The notes beneath the pieces were generated by a model. The model was not told the DNA's origin. It was given only the letters and a program-made list of their open reading frames with translations, and ran no database searches. Of a stretch of 64,000 bases of DNA, positions 18,239 through 26,360 are shown piece by piece. Source of the stretch: Flavobacterium lutivivi (GTDB lineage: Bacteria > Bacteroidota > Bacteroidia > Flavobacteriales > Flavobacteriaceae); assembly GCF_014642275.1 (NCBI RefSeq), contig NZ_BMIM01000002.1:310001-374000 (forward strand), in the 5' to 3' direction. Position 1 is the stretch's first letter, and each line of letters starts with the position of its first letter. A program made the position numbers and the translations under genes.

Positions 18239-18643
18239 ATGACTAAAAACAGGTTGTATATTCTTGTATTTACAGCCTGTTTCATTGGTTTTTTATACTT
18301 TTTTTATAAAATTCAATCAAGTAATGATGAGAGTTTTTCAGTTTGTTTTATAAAAAACGCAACTGGAATTCCTTGTCCTTCTTGTGGTTCAACAAGAGCT
18401 GTTATTGCTTTTTTCAACGGTAATTTATTAGAATCAATTGCTATAAATCCATTTGGAATTTTAGTTTCCTCAATAATGATTGTGGCACCATTTTGGATAC
18501 TAATAGATTGGATATTAAAGAAAAAAAGCTTTTATCTTTTTTATAAAAAAACAGAAGCAAAATTAAAAAAACCAATAATTTACATTCCATTGATTTTGCT
18601 AGTAATAGCGAACTGGATTTGGAATATTCTAAAAAATAACTGA
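18239..18643 (+). CDS. DUF2752 family membrane protein
   Basis: A 134-residue protein with three hydrophobic segments. The hallmark GIPCPSCGSTRAV, followed by a helix and NPFG, identifies DUF2752, a family of unknown function with two conserved cysteines. The ATG at 18239 is used because an upstream in-frame start would overlap the TM2 gene. The stop overlaps the next start by one base (TGATG), implying coupled translation. Confidence 0.87.
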   Translation: MTKNRLYILVFTACFIGFLYFFYKIQSSNDESFSVCFIKNATGIPCPSCGSTRAVIAFFNGNLLESIAINPFGILVSSIMIVAPFWILIDWILKKKSFYLFYKKTEAKLKKPIIYIPLILLVIANWIWNILKNN

Positions 18644-19083
18644 TGAAAACAGAGTTTGTTTACAATCCTTCTGAACACGAACGCGAAAAAGCATCAAATA
18701 GTTATTTGATGTCATTAGTAGCGTTAATTGCTGGATTACCCTTGCCAATTATTAATTTATTGGCAACTTTTTTCTTCTATTTAGCCAATAGAAAAGGAAC
18801 CTATTTTGTGCGTTGGCATTGTATCCAAGCGTTGCTTTCGCAGTTGTCTATACTGTTTTTAAACAGTGCCAGTTTCTGGTGGACAATGTCAATCTTATTT
18901 TCGGGCGAAGAACTTACTAATGAATATTTTGCTTATTTGTTTACCGTTATTACCATTAATATTGCCGAAATTGTTTCTACGATTTATGCCGCTACAATGG
19001 TGAGAAAAGGACATCATGTTCGTTTTTGGTTTTTTGCCGAAATAACCGATTTAGTATGTAAACCCAAATCTAGCATCGTATGA
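18643..19083 (+). CDS. DUF4870-like membrane protein
   Basis: A 146-residue polytopic protein with about four hydrophobic segments. The segments LMSLVALIAGLPLPIINLLA, YFVRWHCIQALLSQLSI and the closing IYAATMVRKGHHVRFWF resemble the DUF4870/Tic20-like family, small membrane proteins without known activity. It overlaps the M48 peptidase gene by 4 nt (ATGA) and so sits in a translationally coupled series. Confidence 0.75.
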   Translation: MKTEFVYNPSEHEREKASNSYLMSLVALIAGLPLPIINLLATFFFYLANRKGTYFVRWHCIQALLSQLSILFLNSASFWWTMSILFSGEELTNEYFAYLFTVITINIAEIVSTIYAATMVRKGHHVRFWFFAEITDLVCKPKSSIV

Positions 19084-19877
19084 AAAAAGCATTTTTACAA
19101 GGATCAATTCTAGCTATTATTGCTCTATTGGTTTGGTTTGGTTATTCTCAAATCGATTATTTGAAGCTTTTCAAAGTCAAACAAAAATCTGTTCAATTAG
19201 AACAAAAACTAGGCGATTTGATATGGGATAATCTTCAGCATACCGAAGATATTGTGACCAATGATACGTTAGTAAAAACACTCGACAAATTAATAAAACC
19301 TATTTGTGAAGCAAACGATATAGAACGTGACTCTATAAAAGTTCATATCATAGCCAAAGACGAAGTAAATGCTTTTGCATTGCCCAATAAGCACTTGGTG
19401 GTCTATACAGGACTCATTACCGATTGTAAAAGACAAGAAGCGGTTCAAGGTGTTCTTGGTCACGAGATTGCACATATAACCCACAATCATGTGATGAAAA
19501 AACTATCAAAAGAAATTGGTTTTAGTGTCTTGCTATCAACAGTATCTGGAGGAAATGGTGGACAAATGATGAAAGAAATTTTCAAAACATTATCTTCATC
19601 TGCCTACGATAGAAGTCTTGAAAAAGAAGCAGATATTAGCAGTGTTGATTATATGATTGAGGCAAATATTGATCCAAAGCCATTAGCAGATTTTATGTAT
19701 CAAATGGCGCAAGACAAAGCACTACCTGATGGGTTTGAATGGATTTCTACACATCCAGAGTCAGAAGAAAGAGCCAAATATATCATGGACTATATAAAAG
19801 GCAAAAAGCTGAAATCCAAACCAACATTATCAGAAAAGGAATGGAAAGAGTTTAAAGATAAAACAGAAAACTATTAA
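19080..19877 (+). CDS. M48-family membrane-anchored metallopeptidase
   Basis: A 265-residue Zn-peptidase with an N-terminal hydrophobic anchor or signal (FLQGSILAIIALLVWFGY). The catalytic motif HEIAH is at 128-132, followed by the third-ligand region SLEKEADISSVDYM and the C-terminal STHPESEERAKYI segment, as in BepA/Oma1-like peptidases. These act in envelope protein quality control. The last gene of the TM2-DUF2752-DUF4870-M48 series, it is followed directly by a terminator. The neighbours may be substrates or regulators, but this is inferred only from packing. Confidence 0.9.
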   Translation: MKKAFLQGSILAIIALLVWFGYSQIDYLKLFKVKQKSVQLEQKLGDLIWDNLQHTEDIVTNDTLVKTLDKLIKPICEANDIERDSIKVHIIAKDEVNAFALPNKHLVVYTGLITDCKRQEAVQGVLGHEIAHITHNHVMKKLSKEIGFSVLLSTVSGGNGGQMMKEIFKTLSSSAYDRSLEKEADISSVDYMIEANIDPKPLADFMYQMAQDKALPDGFEWISTHPESEERAKYIMDYIKGKKLKSKPTLSEKEWKEFKDKTENY

Positions 19878-19882
19878 AAAAA

Positions 19883-19901
19883 GCCACTCAAATTGAGTGG
19901 C
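19883..19901. terminator. Bidirectional terminator between M48 and olsF genes
   Basis: Stem GCCACTCA / TGAGTGGC with a 3-nt loop, flanked by A and T runs. It lies 5 nt after one stop and 5 nt before the convergent stop, so it serves both genes. Confidence 0.93.
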
Positions 19902-19906
19902 TTTTT

Positions 19907-21706
19907 TTAATGTTTTTCTTTTCGTTCTAGCTCAGCCTGAAATTCTTCCATAACAGGTTTTACAGTGCTTTCTGGTAAATCAGCAATTCTAATGTACATT
20001 AATCCGTCAACAGCATTGTTAAACATGGGATCAACATTGAAAGCAACTACCCGAGCATTTTGTTTGATATATTTTTTTATAAGAACAGGCAAGCGCAGCG
20101 TTCCAGGTTCTACTTCGTCAATAATTTTGTCAAATTTATTCAAATCCGCTTCAGTTTCATTGAAAACAAAATCCTTGTCGGCATCCTTTAATTTTACTTT
20201 ATATTCTTTTTTTGGATGTATGTATTGAGCTACATAAGGATCATAATAATGAGATTTCATAAACTCAATCATCAATGATTTAGAAAATTCTGTAAATTGA
20301 TTACTTATGCTAACACCACCAATTAGATATTTGTGTTCTGGATGACGCAAAGTGGTATGAACAATTCCTTTCCAAAGCAGGAAAAGAGGCATTGGTTTTT
20401 GTTGATATTCTTTAATAATGAAAGCTCTTCCCATTTCTATGGACTTACTCATCATGTCGTATAGCTCAGGTTCGAAACGAAATAAATCCTGAAGATAAAA
20501 TCCTTCAATTCCATATTTTGGAAAAATTTCAGAACCCAATCCCATACGATATGCGCCAGCAATTATCTGAGTTTCATCATCCCACAGAAACATGTGGTGA
20601 TAGTACTTGTCAAATTTATCTAAATCTATAGATTCGTTTGTTCCTTCACCTACTTCCCGGAAAGTAATTTCGCGTAAACGACCAATTTCATGAAGAATAT
20701 TTGGAATTTTATCGGCTGAAACGAGAAAAACTTGATAATTTTTACTTTGCGTTAATCTATAATCACCTTTTTGTAGCTCTTCAATTTCTTCTAAAATCTT
20801 ATCATGATTAGCAGGTTTTACTATCTGCTTTGGCTCTTTAGGTGTTTTTAAACTTAGGCTTTGGGAACTCAAAAGTTTATTTTCATCGTCAAAAGAATTG
20901 GCAAGCATGTAGGTTTTTTTTCTTAAAAACTCTGAATATTCCTCAATGCTTTGATGTTCATTTTGTTCCGCAACTGAAATAGGCTTCCCGATACGAACTT
21001 TTATTACTCTATCTTTTTGAGTTAAAAGCTCCGAAGGAAGTTTGGCGGTTCTTAGCGTGTCATCTATTTTTGATAGAAAATAGAAAAGTTTACTATTTTT
21101 TGCATGAAAATAGATAGGAACAACGGGTACTTGAGCTTTTCTAATGACTTTTATTGCGCCTTCTTCCCAAGGTTTATCAACTACTAATTTTCCATCTTTA
21201 TAAGTGGAAACTTCACCAGCTGGAAACATTCCTAGAGGTTTTCCGTCACTCAAATGACGAAATGTTTCTTTCAATCCTATCACACTAGACTTAGCATCTT
21301 TGTGTGTTTCAAAAGGATTAACGGGCATTATGTAGGGTTTCATCGGTTCTATTCGATGCAATAAAAAGTTGGCAATTATTTTGAAATTTGGTTCTCTTTC
21401 GAGCATTAACTTCAATAATAAAATACCATCAATTCCACCAAGCGGATGATTAGAAATGGTGATATAAGCACCATCTTTTGGAAGACGTTTTAAATCTTCT
21501 TCTGGGATTTCAAATTTTATTTGAAACTCATCCAATATAGCATTCAAAAACTCTAGCTCAGATAAGTGCTTGTTTCGGTCGTATATCTTGTTTAGAGTAG
21601 ATATTTTAAGTAGTTTCATCAACAGCCAACCCGAAAAAGTGCCGAAAACACCATATTTATCAGTATTAATAGCTTTGGCTACTTCTTTGGCAGTGACTAA
21701 ACCCAT
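19907..21706 (-). CDS. olsF: Bifunctional acyltransferase, probable ornithine lipid synthase OlsF
   Basis: A 599-residue two-domain protein. The N-terminal half is a PlsC-like glycerophospholipid-type acyltransferase with ISNHPLGGIDG (His87, Asp93) and the FPAGEVS motif. The C-terminal half (from about residue 315) is a hemolysin/OlsB-like N-acyltransferase with LREITFREVGEG and the conserved YYHHMFLWD segment. This order, an O-acyltransferase fused to an N-acyltransferase, is that of OlsF, reported from Serratia and Flavobacterium johnsoniae, which makes phosphorus-free ornithine lipids in the inner membrane. The alternative is a plain lysophospholipid acyltransferase with a GNAT-like tail. 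A TATCTTTG box on the minus strand (21736-21743) is a likely -7 element. Confidence 0.82.
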   Translation of the reverse strand: MGLVTAKEVAKAINTDKYGVFGTFSGWLLMKLLKISTLNKIYDRNKHLSELEFLNAILDEFQIKFEIPEEDLKRLPKDGAYITISNHPLGGIDGILLLKLMLEREPNFKIIANFLLHRIEPMKPYIMPVNPFETHKDAKSSVIGLKETFRHLSDGKPLGMFPAGEVSTYKDGKLVVDKPWEEGAIKVIRKAQVPVVPIYFHAKNSKLFYFLSKIDDTLRTAKLPSELLTQKDRVIKVRIGKPISVAEQNEHQSIEEYSEFLRKKTYMLANSFDDENKLLSSQSLSLKTPKEPKQIVKPANHDKILEEIEELQKGDYRLTQSKNYQVFLVSADKIPNILHEIGRLREITFREVGEGTNESIDLDKFDKYYHHMFLWDDETQIIAGAYRMGLGSEIFPKYGIEGFYLQDLFRFEPELYDMMSKSIEMGRAFIIKEYQQKPMPLFLLWKGIVHTTLRHPEHKYLIGGVSISNQFTEFSKSLMIEFMKSHYYDPYVAQYIHPKKEYKVKLKDADKDFVFNETEADLNKFDKIIDEVEPGTLRLPVLIKKYIKQNARVVAFNVDPMFNNAVDGLMYIRIADLPESTVKPVMEEFQAELERKEKH

Positions 21707-21735
21707 AGTTGTTTTATTGTTTGTAGAGCAAAAAA

Positions 21736-21743
21736 CAAAGATA
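21736..21743 (-). promoter_or_regulatory. Putative -7 promoter element of olsF
   Basis: TATCTTTG on the minus strand, an exact TAnnTTTG match, 30 nt upstream of the olsF start. No clear -33 TTG at the usual distance. Confidence 0.4.
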
Positions 21744-21869
21744 GTAAAACAAATGAAACTCTAAAATGATTGCATACGTTTTAGAAACATTTCAAAGTGG
21801 TGATAAGTTTGTTGAAAAACTTAATCTAAACCAACCTTTTTTTTGGCTTTTTTTAAAGATTTTAGCGAC

Positions 21870-22631
21870 ATGAAAATTATTTCTTATAACGTAAACGGCA
21901 TTAGAGCTGCTATAACCAAAGGTTTTTTGGATTGGTTAAAAGCGGCTAACCCTGATGTGATTTGTCTTCAGGAAATAAAAGCAACACCAGAACAGATACC
22001 TCTGATTGATTTTGAAATTTCGGGATATCCATACCACTATTGGTTTCCAGCGCAAAAAAAAGGCTACAGTGGAGTTGCGGTTTTATCCAAAATTGAACCT
22101 AAAAACGTAGTTTTTGGTACGGGAATAGATTATATGGATTTTGAAGGCAGAAATCTTCGCTTAGATTTTGAAGATTTTTCAGTGATGAGTTTATACTTGC
22201 CTTCGGGAACAAATATCGATAGACTTGACCACAAGTTTAAGTACATGGACGATTTTCAGGTTTATATTAATGATTTGAAAAAAGAAATTCCAAACCTTAT
22301 CATTTGCGGAGATTATAATATTTGTCATGAAGCAATAGATATTCACGATCCCATAAGGAATAAAACAGTTTCAGGATTTTTGCCCGAAGAAAGAGCATGG
22401 CTTGATGGATTTATGAAAAGCGGATTTATCGATACTTTCCGTTTTTTCAACAAAGAACCACATCATTACAGTTGGTGGAGTTATCGAGCAAATGCAAGAG
22501 AAAATAATAAAGGCTGGAGAATAGATTATTGCCTAGCTAGCGAACCTATGAAAAACAGATTGAAACGTGCTTTGATTTTGCCAGAAGCAAAACATTCCGA
22601 TCATTGTCCTGTAGTAGTAGAAATAGAATAG
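21870..22631 (+). CDS. xth: Exodeoxyribonuclease III / AP endonuclease
   Basis: A 253-residue member of the ExoIII/Ape1 family that cuts DNA at abasic sites in base-excision repair. The family motifs are all present: MKIISYNVNGIRAA at the start, CLQEIKA (metal-binding Glu), YSGVAVLSK, GDYNICHEAID, and the C-terminal WRIDYCLAS and SDHCPV (catalytic His). The ATG at 21870 is chosen because the first strand begins there; the upstream in-frame ATG would add a charged extension. The OmpA-like gene follows after 24 nt and may be cotranscribed. Confidence 0.94.
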   Translation: MKIISYNVNGIRAAITKGFLDWLKAANPDVICLQEIKATPEQIPLIDFEISGYPYHYWFPAQKKGYSGVAVLSKIEPKNVVFGTGIDYMDFEGRNLRLDFEDFSVMSLYLPSGTNIDRLDHKFKYMDDFQVYINDLKKEIPNLIICGDYNICHEAIDIHDPIRNKTVSGFLPEERAWLDGFMKSGFIDTFRFFNKEPHHYSWWSYRANARENNKGWRIDYCLASEPMKNRLKRALILPEAKHSDHCPVVVEIE

Positions 22632-22655
22632 AAACCCCAAAAAAAATTATAAAGA

Positions 22656-23618
22656 ATGAAAAAAATTGGATTATTAATCGTTGTAATTATTTCGATGTCT
22701 TCTTGTGTTTCCAAAAAAATATACAATGATTTGGAAAACAAATACACCGACTTGAAAAAAGAGAACCACGCATTGGCAGACGAAAATGAAGAGCTGAAAA
22801 AAGCAAAAAGCTTACTAGAAATGCAAAACGACTCTCTAAAAACAGAACTAAATAAACTAAAATCCGATAGAGACAAACTTCAAGCAGATTGTACAGCAAC
22901 TGCCAATAATCTGAAAACACTTCAATCTTCTTATGCTGCTCTTGAAAAAAACAGTAGTGAAGCTCTAGAGTCCAACATGAATAAAAACAGAGAGTTGTTG
23001 GCACAATTAGCGGCAAAAGAAAAAGCATTAGCAGCAGAACAAGACCGATTGAATAAAATGAGAGATGAGCTTTCAGCAAATTCAAAACGATTGAGTGAAC
23101 TGGAAAGCATGATTGCCGCTAAAGATGCTGCCATGAAAAAACTGAAAGATACTTTGTCCAAAGCCTTGAACGCTTTTGAAGGCAAAGGATTGACAGTAGA
23201 ACAAAAGAATGGTAAAGTTTATGTGTCAATGGAAAACAAACTCTTATTCCAAACGGGAAGTTGGGCTGTTGGTTCAGAAGGTAGAAAAGCCATTGTAGAA
23301 GTTGGAAAAGTACTAGCGCAAAATCCAGACATTACAGTACTAATTGAAGGTCATACAGATAATGATAAAATATTAGGGAATATTGGCGGAGGAATAGAAA
23401 ACAATTGGGATTTATCGACCAAAAGAGCAACAGCAGTAGTAAATATTCTTGCCGAAAATTCGGGAATTCAAAAAAGAAATCTAACGGCTGCAGGTAGAGG
23501 AGAATTTGCCCCATTGATGAGTAATGATTCTCCAGAAGGAAAAGCAAAAAACCGCAGAATAGAAATTATCCTTACACCAAAATTGGACGAAATTTCTAAA
23601 ATGTTAAACGAGTTTTAA
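22656..23618 (+). CDS. OmpA-family lipoprotein with long coiled coil
   Basis: A 320-residue outer-membrane lipoprotein. The signal peptide MKKIGLLIVVIISMSSC gives the lipidated cysteine at 17. Residues about 20-175 form a long heptad-rich coiled coil (ENKYTDLKKENHALADENEE...). The C-terminal OmpA domain (about 185-310) contains the peptidoglycan-binding pattern IEGHTDN and GRGEFAPL...NRRIEIIL. It would link the outer membrane to the cell wall, with the coiled coil as spacer. It is followed by a terminator. Confidence 0.92.
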   Translation: MKKIGLLIVVIISMSSCVSKKIYNDLENKYTDLKKENHALADENEELKKAKSLLEMQNDSLKTELNKLKSDRDKLQADCTATANNLKTLQSSYAALEKNSSEALESNMNKNRELLAQLAAKEKALAAEQDRLNKMRDELSANSKRLSELESMIAAKDAAMKKLKDTLSKALNAFEGKGLTVEQKNGKVYVSMENKLLFQTGSWAVGSEGRKAIVEVGKVLAQNPDITVLIEGHTDNDKILGNIGGGIENNWDLSTKRATAVVNILAENSGIQKRNLTAAGRGEFAPLMSNDSPEGKAKNRRIEIILTPKLDEISKMLNEF

Positions 23619-23640
23619 TAGTTTGTAAAACACCTAAGAA

Positions 23641-23659
23641 CCGCAAAAATATTTTGCGG
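23641..23659 (+). terminator. Terminator after the OmpA-like gene
   Basis: Stem CCGCAAAA / TTTTGCGG with a short loop and a following T run, 22 nt after the stop. Confidence 0.92.
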
Positions 23660-23723
23660 TTTTTTTGTGTAAAACATTTCCAAAAAATGTGTTAATCAAA
23701 AAGTTTAGAACTTATCAAAAGAC

Positions 23724-23731
23724 TATTTTTG
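23724..23731 (+). promoter_or_regulatory. Putative -7 promoter element of the aldo/keto reductase gene
   Basis: TATTTTTG matches TAnnTTTG exactly and lies 20 nt before the chosen start at 23752, supporting that start over the longer open frame from 23665. Confidence 0.5.
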
Positions 23732-23751
23732 CAACTCATTATTTTAAAGTC

Positions 23752-24792
23752 ATGAACTATACTACACTGCCCAACACCAATACCAAAATCAGTAAAATAT
23801 GTCTCGGTACGATGACTTTTGGTAACCAAAATACAGAATCCGAAGCGCATGCACAACTTGATTATGCTATAGAAAGAGGAATAAATTTTATTGATACGGC
23901 AGAGATGTATCCGATAGGCGGAAACGCTCAAATTTTTGGAAGTACAGAACGTTTTATAGGAACATGGATAAAAAAAATAGGTAAAGACGAAAGAGAAAAA
24001 TTAGTACTTGCTACAAAAATTGCTGGTCCAAATCGTGGCATGGAATATATTCGTCAGCCGTTGGATTTTTCCAAAAAAAGTCTTACCGAAGCAGTAGAAT
24101 TAAGCCTAAAAAACCTTCAAACAGATTATATTGATTTATACCAAATGCATTGGCCAGAACGAGTAATGAATATGTTTGGCAAAAGAGGATTGACAGAAAT
24201 TGATAATCAATGGAAGGAAAATTTCTTTGAAGTTCTAACTGTTTTTGATGGTTTAATAAAAGAAGGGAAGATTAAACACATTGGTGTTTCTAATGAAAAT
24301 CCTTATGGAGTAATGAAATTCATTAGCGAAAGCGAAAAACACCATCTTCCTAGAATTGTATCAATTCAAAATCCCTATTCGTTACTCAATAGATTATTTG
24401 AAGTTGGGCTTTCTGAAATTTGCATGCGCGAAAATATTGGCTTGCTTGCATATTCACCATTAGGTTTTGGTTTCTTGACAGGAAAATATCTCAATGGTTT
24501 TCCCGAAAATTCCAGAATGAAATTGTTCCCAAATTTTACTCGATATACCAATGAAAATTGTTTCAAAGCAACAAAATTGTACAAAGATTTAGCAGAAGCC
24601 AATGGGCTAACTTTAACACAAATGGCCGAAGCTTTTGTAAAAAGTCAATCTTTTGTTACATCAACGATTATAGGTGCAACTTCGCTTGAACAACTAAAAG
24701 AAAACATTGATAGTTTTCAAATAGAACTTTCACCCGAAATCATTGCTGAAATCAATAAAATTCAGGAAATTCACCCAAATCCTGCGCCTTAA
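23752..24792 (+). CDS. Aldo/keto reductase (Tas-like)
   Basis: A 346-residue NADPH-dependent reductase of the aldo/keto reductase superfamily, (beta/alpha)8 fold. The catalytic residues are Asp48 and Tyr53 in FIDTAEMYP, with the lysine in ATKIAG and the histidine in YQMHWPE. The extra segment ERVMNMFGKRGLTEI...W is typical of the Tas subgroup. The ATG at 23752 starts MNYTTLPNT, the usual family beginning, and follows a promoter-like box. It ends directly against the stop of the convergent sugar-dehydrogenase-like gene (no spacer, no terminator). Substrate unknown. Confidence 0.92.
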   Translation: MNYTTLPNTNTKISKICLGTMTFGNQNTESEAHAQLDYAIERGINFIDTAEMYPIGGNAQIFGSTERFIGTWIKKIGKDEREKLVLATKIAGPNRGMEYIRQPLDFSKKSLTEAVELSLKNLQTDYIDLYQMHWPERVMNMFGKRGLTEIDNQWKENFFEVLTVFDGLIKEGKIKHIGVSNENPYGVMKFISESEKHHLPRIVSIQNPYSLLNRLFEVGLSEICMRENIGLLAYSPLGFGFLTGKYLNGFPENSRMKLFPNFTRYTNENCFKATKLYKDLAEANGLTLTQMAEAFVKSQSFVTSTIIGATSLEQLKENIDSFQIELSPEIIAEINKIQEIHPNPAP

Positions 24793-26184
24793 CTATTCCA
24801 CAATTAATTTGGTTTTAACTATTTTTCCTGTTGTATTTTCTGCTTCAAGAAAATATATTCCTTTCTGTAAATTTGAAACATTGATGCTGTATTCTAATTT
24901 TGGTTCAACTGTTTCAAAAAATACTTTTTTTCCAAGTAAATCGATGATAGTTATAGATTGCAAAGTATTGTTTGCACAAGTAATATTCACCAAGTTTTTT
25001 GCCGGATTTGGATATACTTTTACCGATTGATTATTAAAAGTTTCAACATCAAGCGAAGTGTCAATTACTCTGTAAAGCGAAGTGCTGTTGCAAATGTATA
25101 ACTCGCCATCTTTGTCTTCGCCAAAAGTGGTGATTACTCCCGAAGCATCATAAGCCCAAGTAATATTTCCGGTATTATCTATCCAAGCTATTTCGGCAGT
25201 GCAATAATCAGCAAAAATATATTTTCCAGAAAAATTTGGATATGCAGTTCCAGTATAGAAATATCCGCCAGTAATAGAACAACGCGAAGAAGTATGCGAA
25301 TATACCGAAACTGGAGCAACAGTTGCAGCATACAAAGGACATGTTCCTGAACTACTGTAGGATGCATTGCCTTCGTAGCAATTCCAACCAAAGTTGAGAC
25401 CAGAGTCAGATAAAGGAGATTCTATTTTATTCACTTCTTCAATTATGTTTTGACCAACATCTGCAATCCACAAATCACCATTCAATCTATTGAACGAAAA
25501 TTTCCAAGGATTTCTGACTCCTTTTGCCCAAATTTCTTGAATTCCAGCTTGCCCAGCATAAGGGTTTGTTGGTGGAATTCCATAATTTAGAGAACCAGTA
25601 ATAGTATCAACATTTATGCGAAGCATTTTTCCTAGAAAAACTCTAGAAGGGAAAGAAGTATCAACGGTTGTGTTTTGAGCATACCCATTTGGATCGCCAC
25701 CACTTCCGCCATCACCCATTCCTATGTATAGATAACCATCGGGACCAAATCGTAAACAACCACCATTATGATTGGAAAACGGTTGGTCTATTATCATTAA
25801 AATTGTTCCAGTTGGATTGGCAATATTAGGGTCTGAAGAAACACCATATCGAGCAATTACAGTATCGCCAGCAGTATTCGTATAATTTACAAAAAACAAT
25901 CCGTTTGTGGCATAATTTGGATGAAAAGCTAACCCAAGCAAGCCTTGTTCTGCTCCTGTGCTAATACCGGTTATGGTGATAAATGGAGTCGCATTTACAG
26001 TTCCGTTTGGGTTTACAATTTTTATTTTCCCGCTTTTTTCTACCACAAAAAGGCGTGCATCATTTGCTGGATGAGCAATATCTACAGGCGAAGATAAACC
26101 ACTTGCAAATAATTGTAATCCAACGGTTTGCGCATTTATAAATGATGTTAAAAATAATGAAATTAAAAGTATAGTTTTTTTCAT
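24793..26184 (-). CDS. Secreted PQQ-type sugar dehydrogenase-like beta-propeller with T9SS type A sorting domain
   Basis: A 463-residue exported protein. The ATG at 26184 opens the signal peptide MKKTILLISLFLTSFINAQ; longer upstream starts lack one. The body matches the soluble glucose/sorbosone dehydrogenase beta-propeller: LSSPVDIAHPANDARLFVVE, GLLGLAFHPNYATNG, HNGGCLRFGPDGYLYIGMGDGG and GVRNPWKFSFN. The last 75 residues are a T9SS type A sorting domain (VKVYPNPAKNLVNIT...GIYFLEAEN...TKLIVE), so it is secreted across the outer membrane and attached to the surface or released. Oxidation of aldoses is the family activity; PQQ use here is inferred. The leader contains an ATGCCCAT/ATGGGCAT inverted repeat. 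Confidence 0.92.
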   Translation of the reverse strand: MKKTILLISLFLTSFINAQTVGLQLFASGLSSPVDIAHPANDARLFVVEKSGKIKIVNPNGTVNATPFITITGISTGAEQGLLGLAFHPNYATNGLFFVNYTNTAGDTVIARYGVSSDPNIANPTGTILMIIDQPFSNHNGGCLRFGPDGYLYIGMGDGGSGGDPNGYAQNTTVDTSFPSRVFLGKMLRINVDTITGSLNYGIPPTNPYAGQAGIQEIWAKGVRNPWKFSFNRLNGDLWIADVGQNIIEEVNKIESPLSDSGLNFGWNCYEGNASYSSSGTCPLYAATVAPVSVYSHTSSRCSITGGYFYTGTAYPNFSGKYIFADYCTAEIAWIDNTGNITWAYDASGVITTFGEDKDGELYICNSTSLYRVIDTSLDVETFNNQSVKVYPNPAKNLVNITCANNTLQSITIIDLLGKKVFFETVEPKLEYSINVSNLQKGIYFLEAENTTGKIVKTKLIVE

Positions 26185-26217
26185 CTGTACAAAATATTTT
26201 AAATTAAGGAAGATGTA

Positions 26218-26268
26218 ATGCCCATTTTGAACATCTTCGGTGGGTTTGCAAATTTTGTTGATGGGCAT
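26218..26268 (-). promoter_or_regulatory. Inverted repeat in the leader of the T9SS sugar-dehydrogenase gene
   Basis: Perfect 8-bp arms ATGCCCAT (26218-26225) and ATGGGCAT (26261-26268), 35 nt apart, 34-84 nt upstream of the start. May form an mRNA stem. Function unknown. Confidence 0.3.
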
Positions 26269-26334
26269 TTCATAGCTCTTAGTTTTTCGTAAATTTAAAA
26301 ATAAAAACTTTATAATCAAATACTTATAAAAAAA

Positions 26335-26352
26335 GCAACCAATTTTGGTTGC
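26335..26352 (-). terminator. Terminator after the MuiA-like gene
   Basis: Stem GCAACC / GGTTGC with a 6-nt loop and flanking A/T runs, just beyond the minus-strand stop at 26361. Confidence 0.88.
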
Positions 26353-26360
26353 TTTTTATT

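Noticed and set aside
22687-23085. Open frame of 132 codons on the minus strand
   Set aside because: It lies entirely opposite the OmpA-like gene in its coiled-coil region, has no signal or domain, and follows from the biased codons of the real gene.
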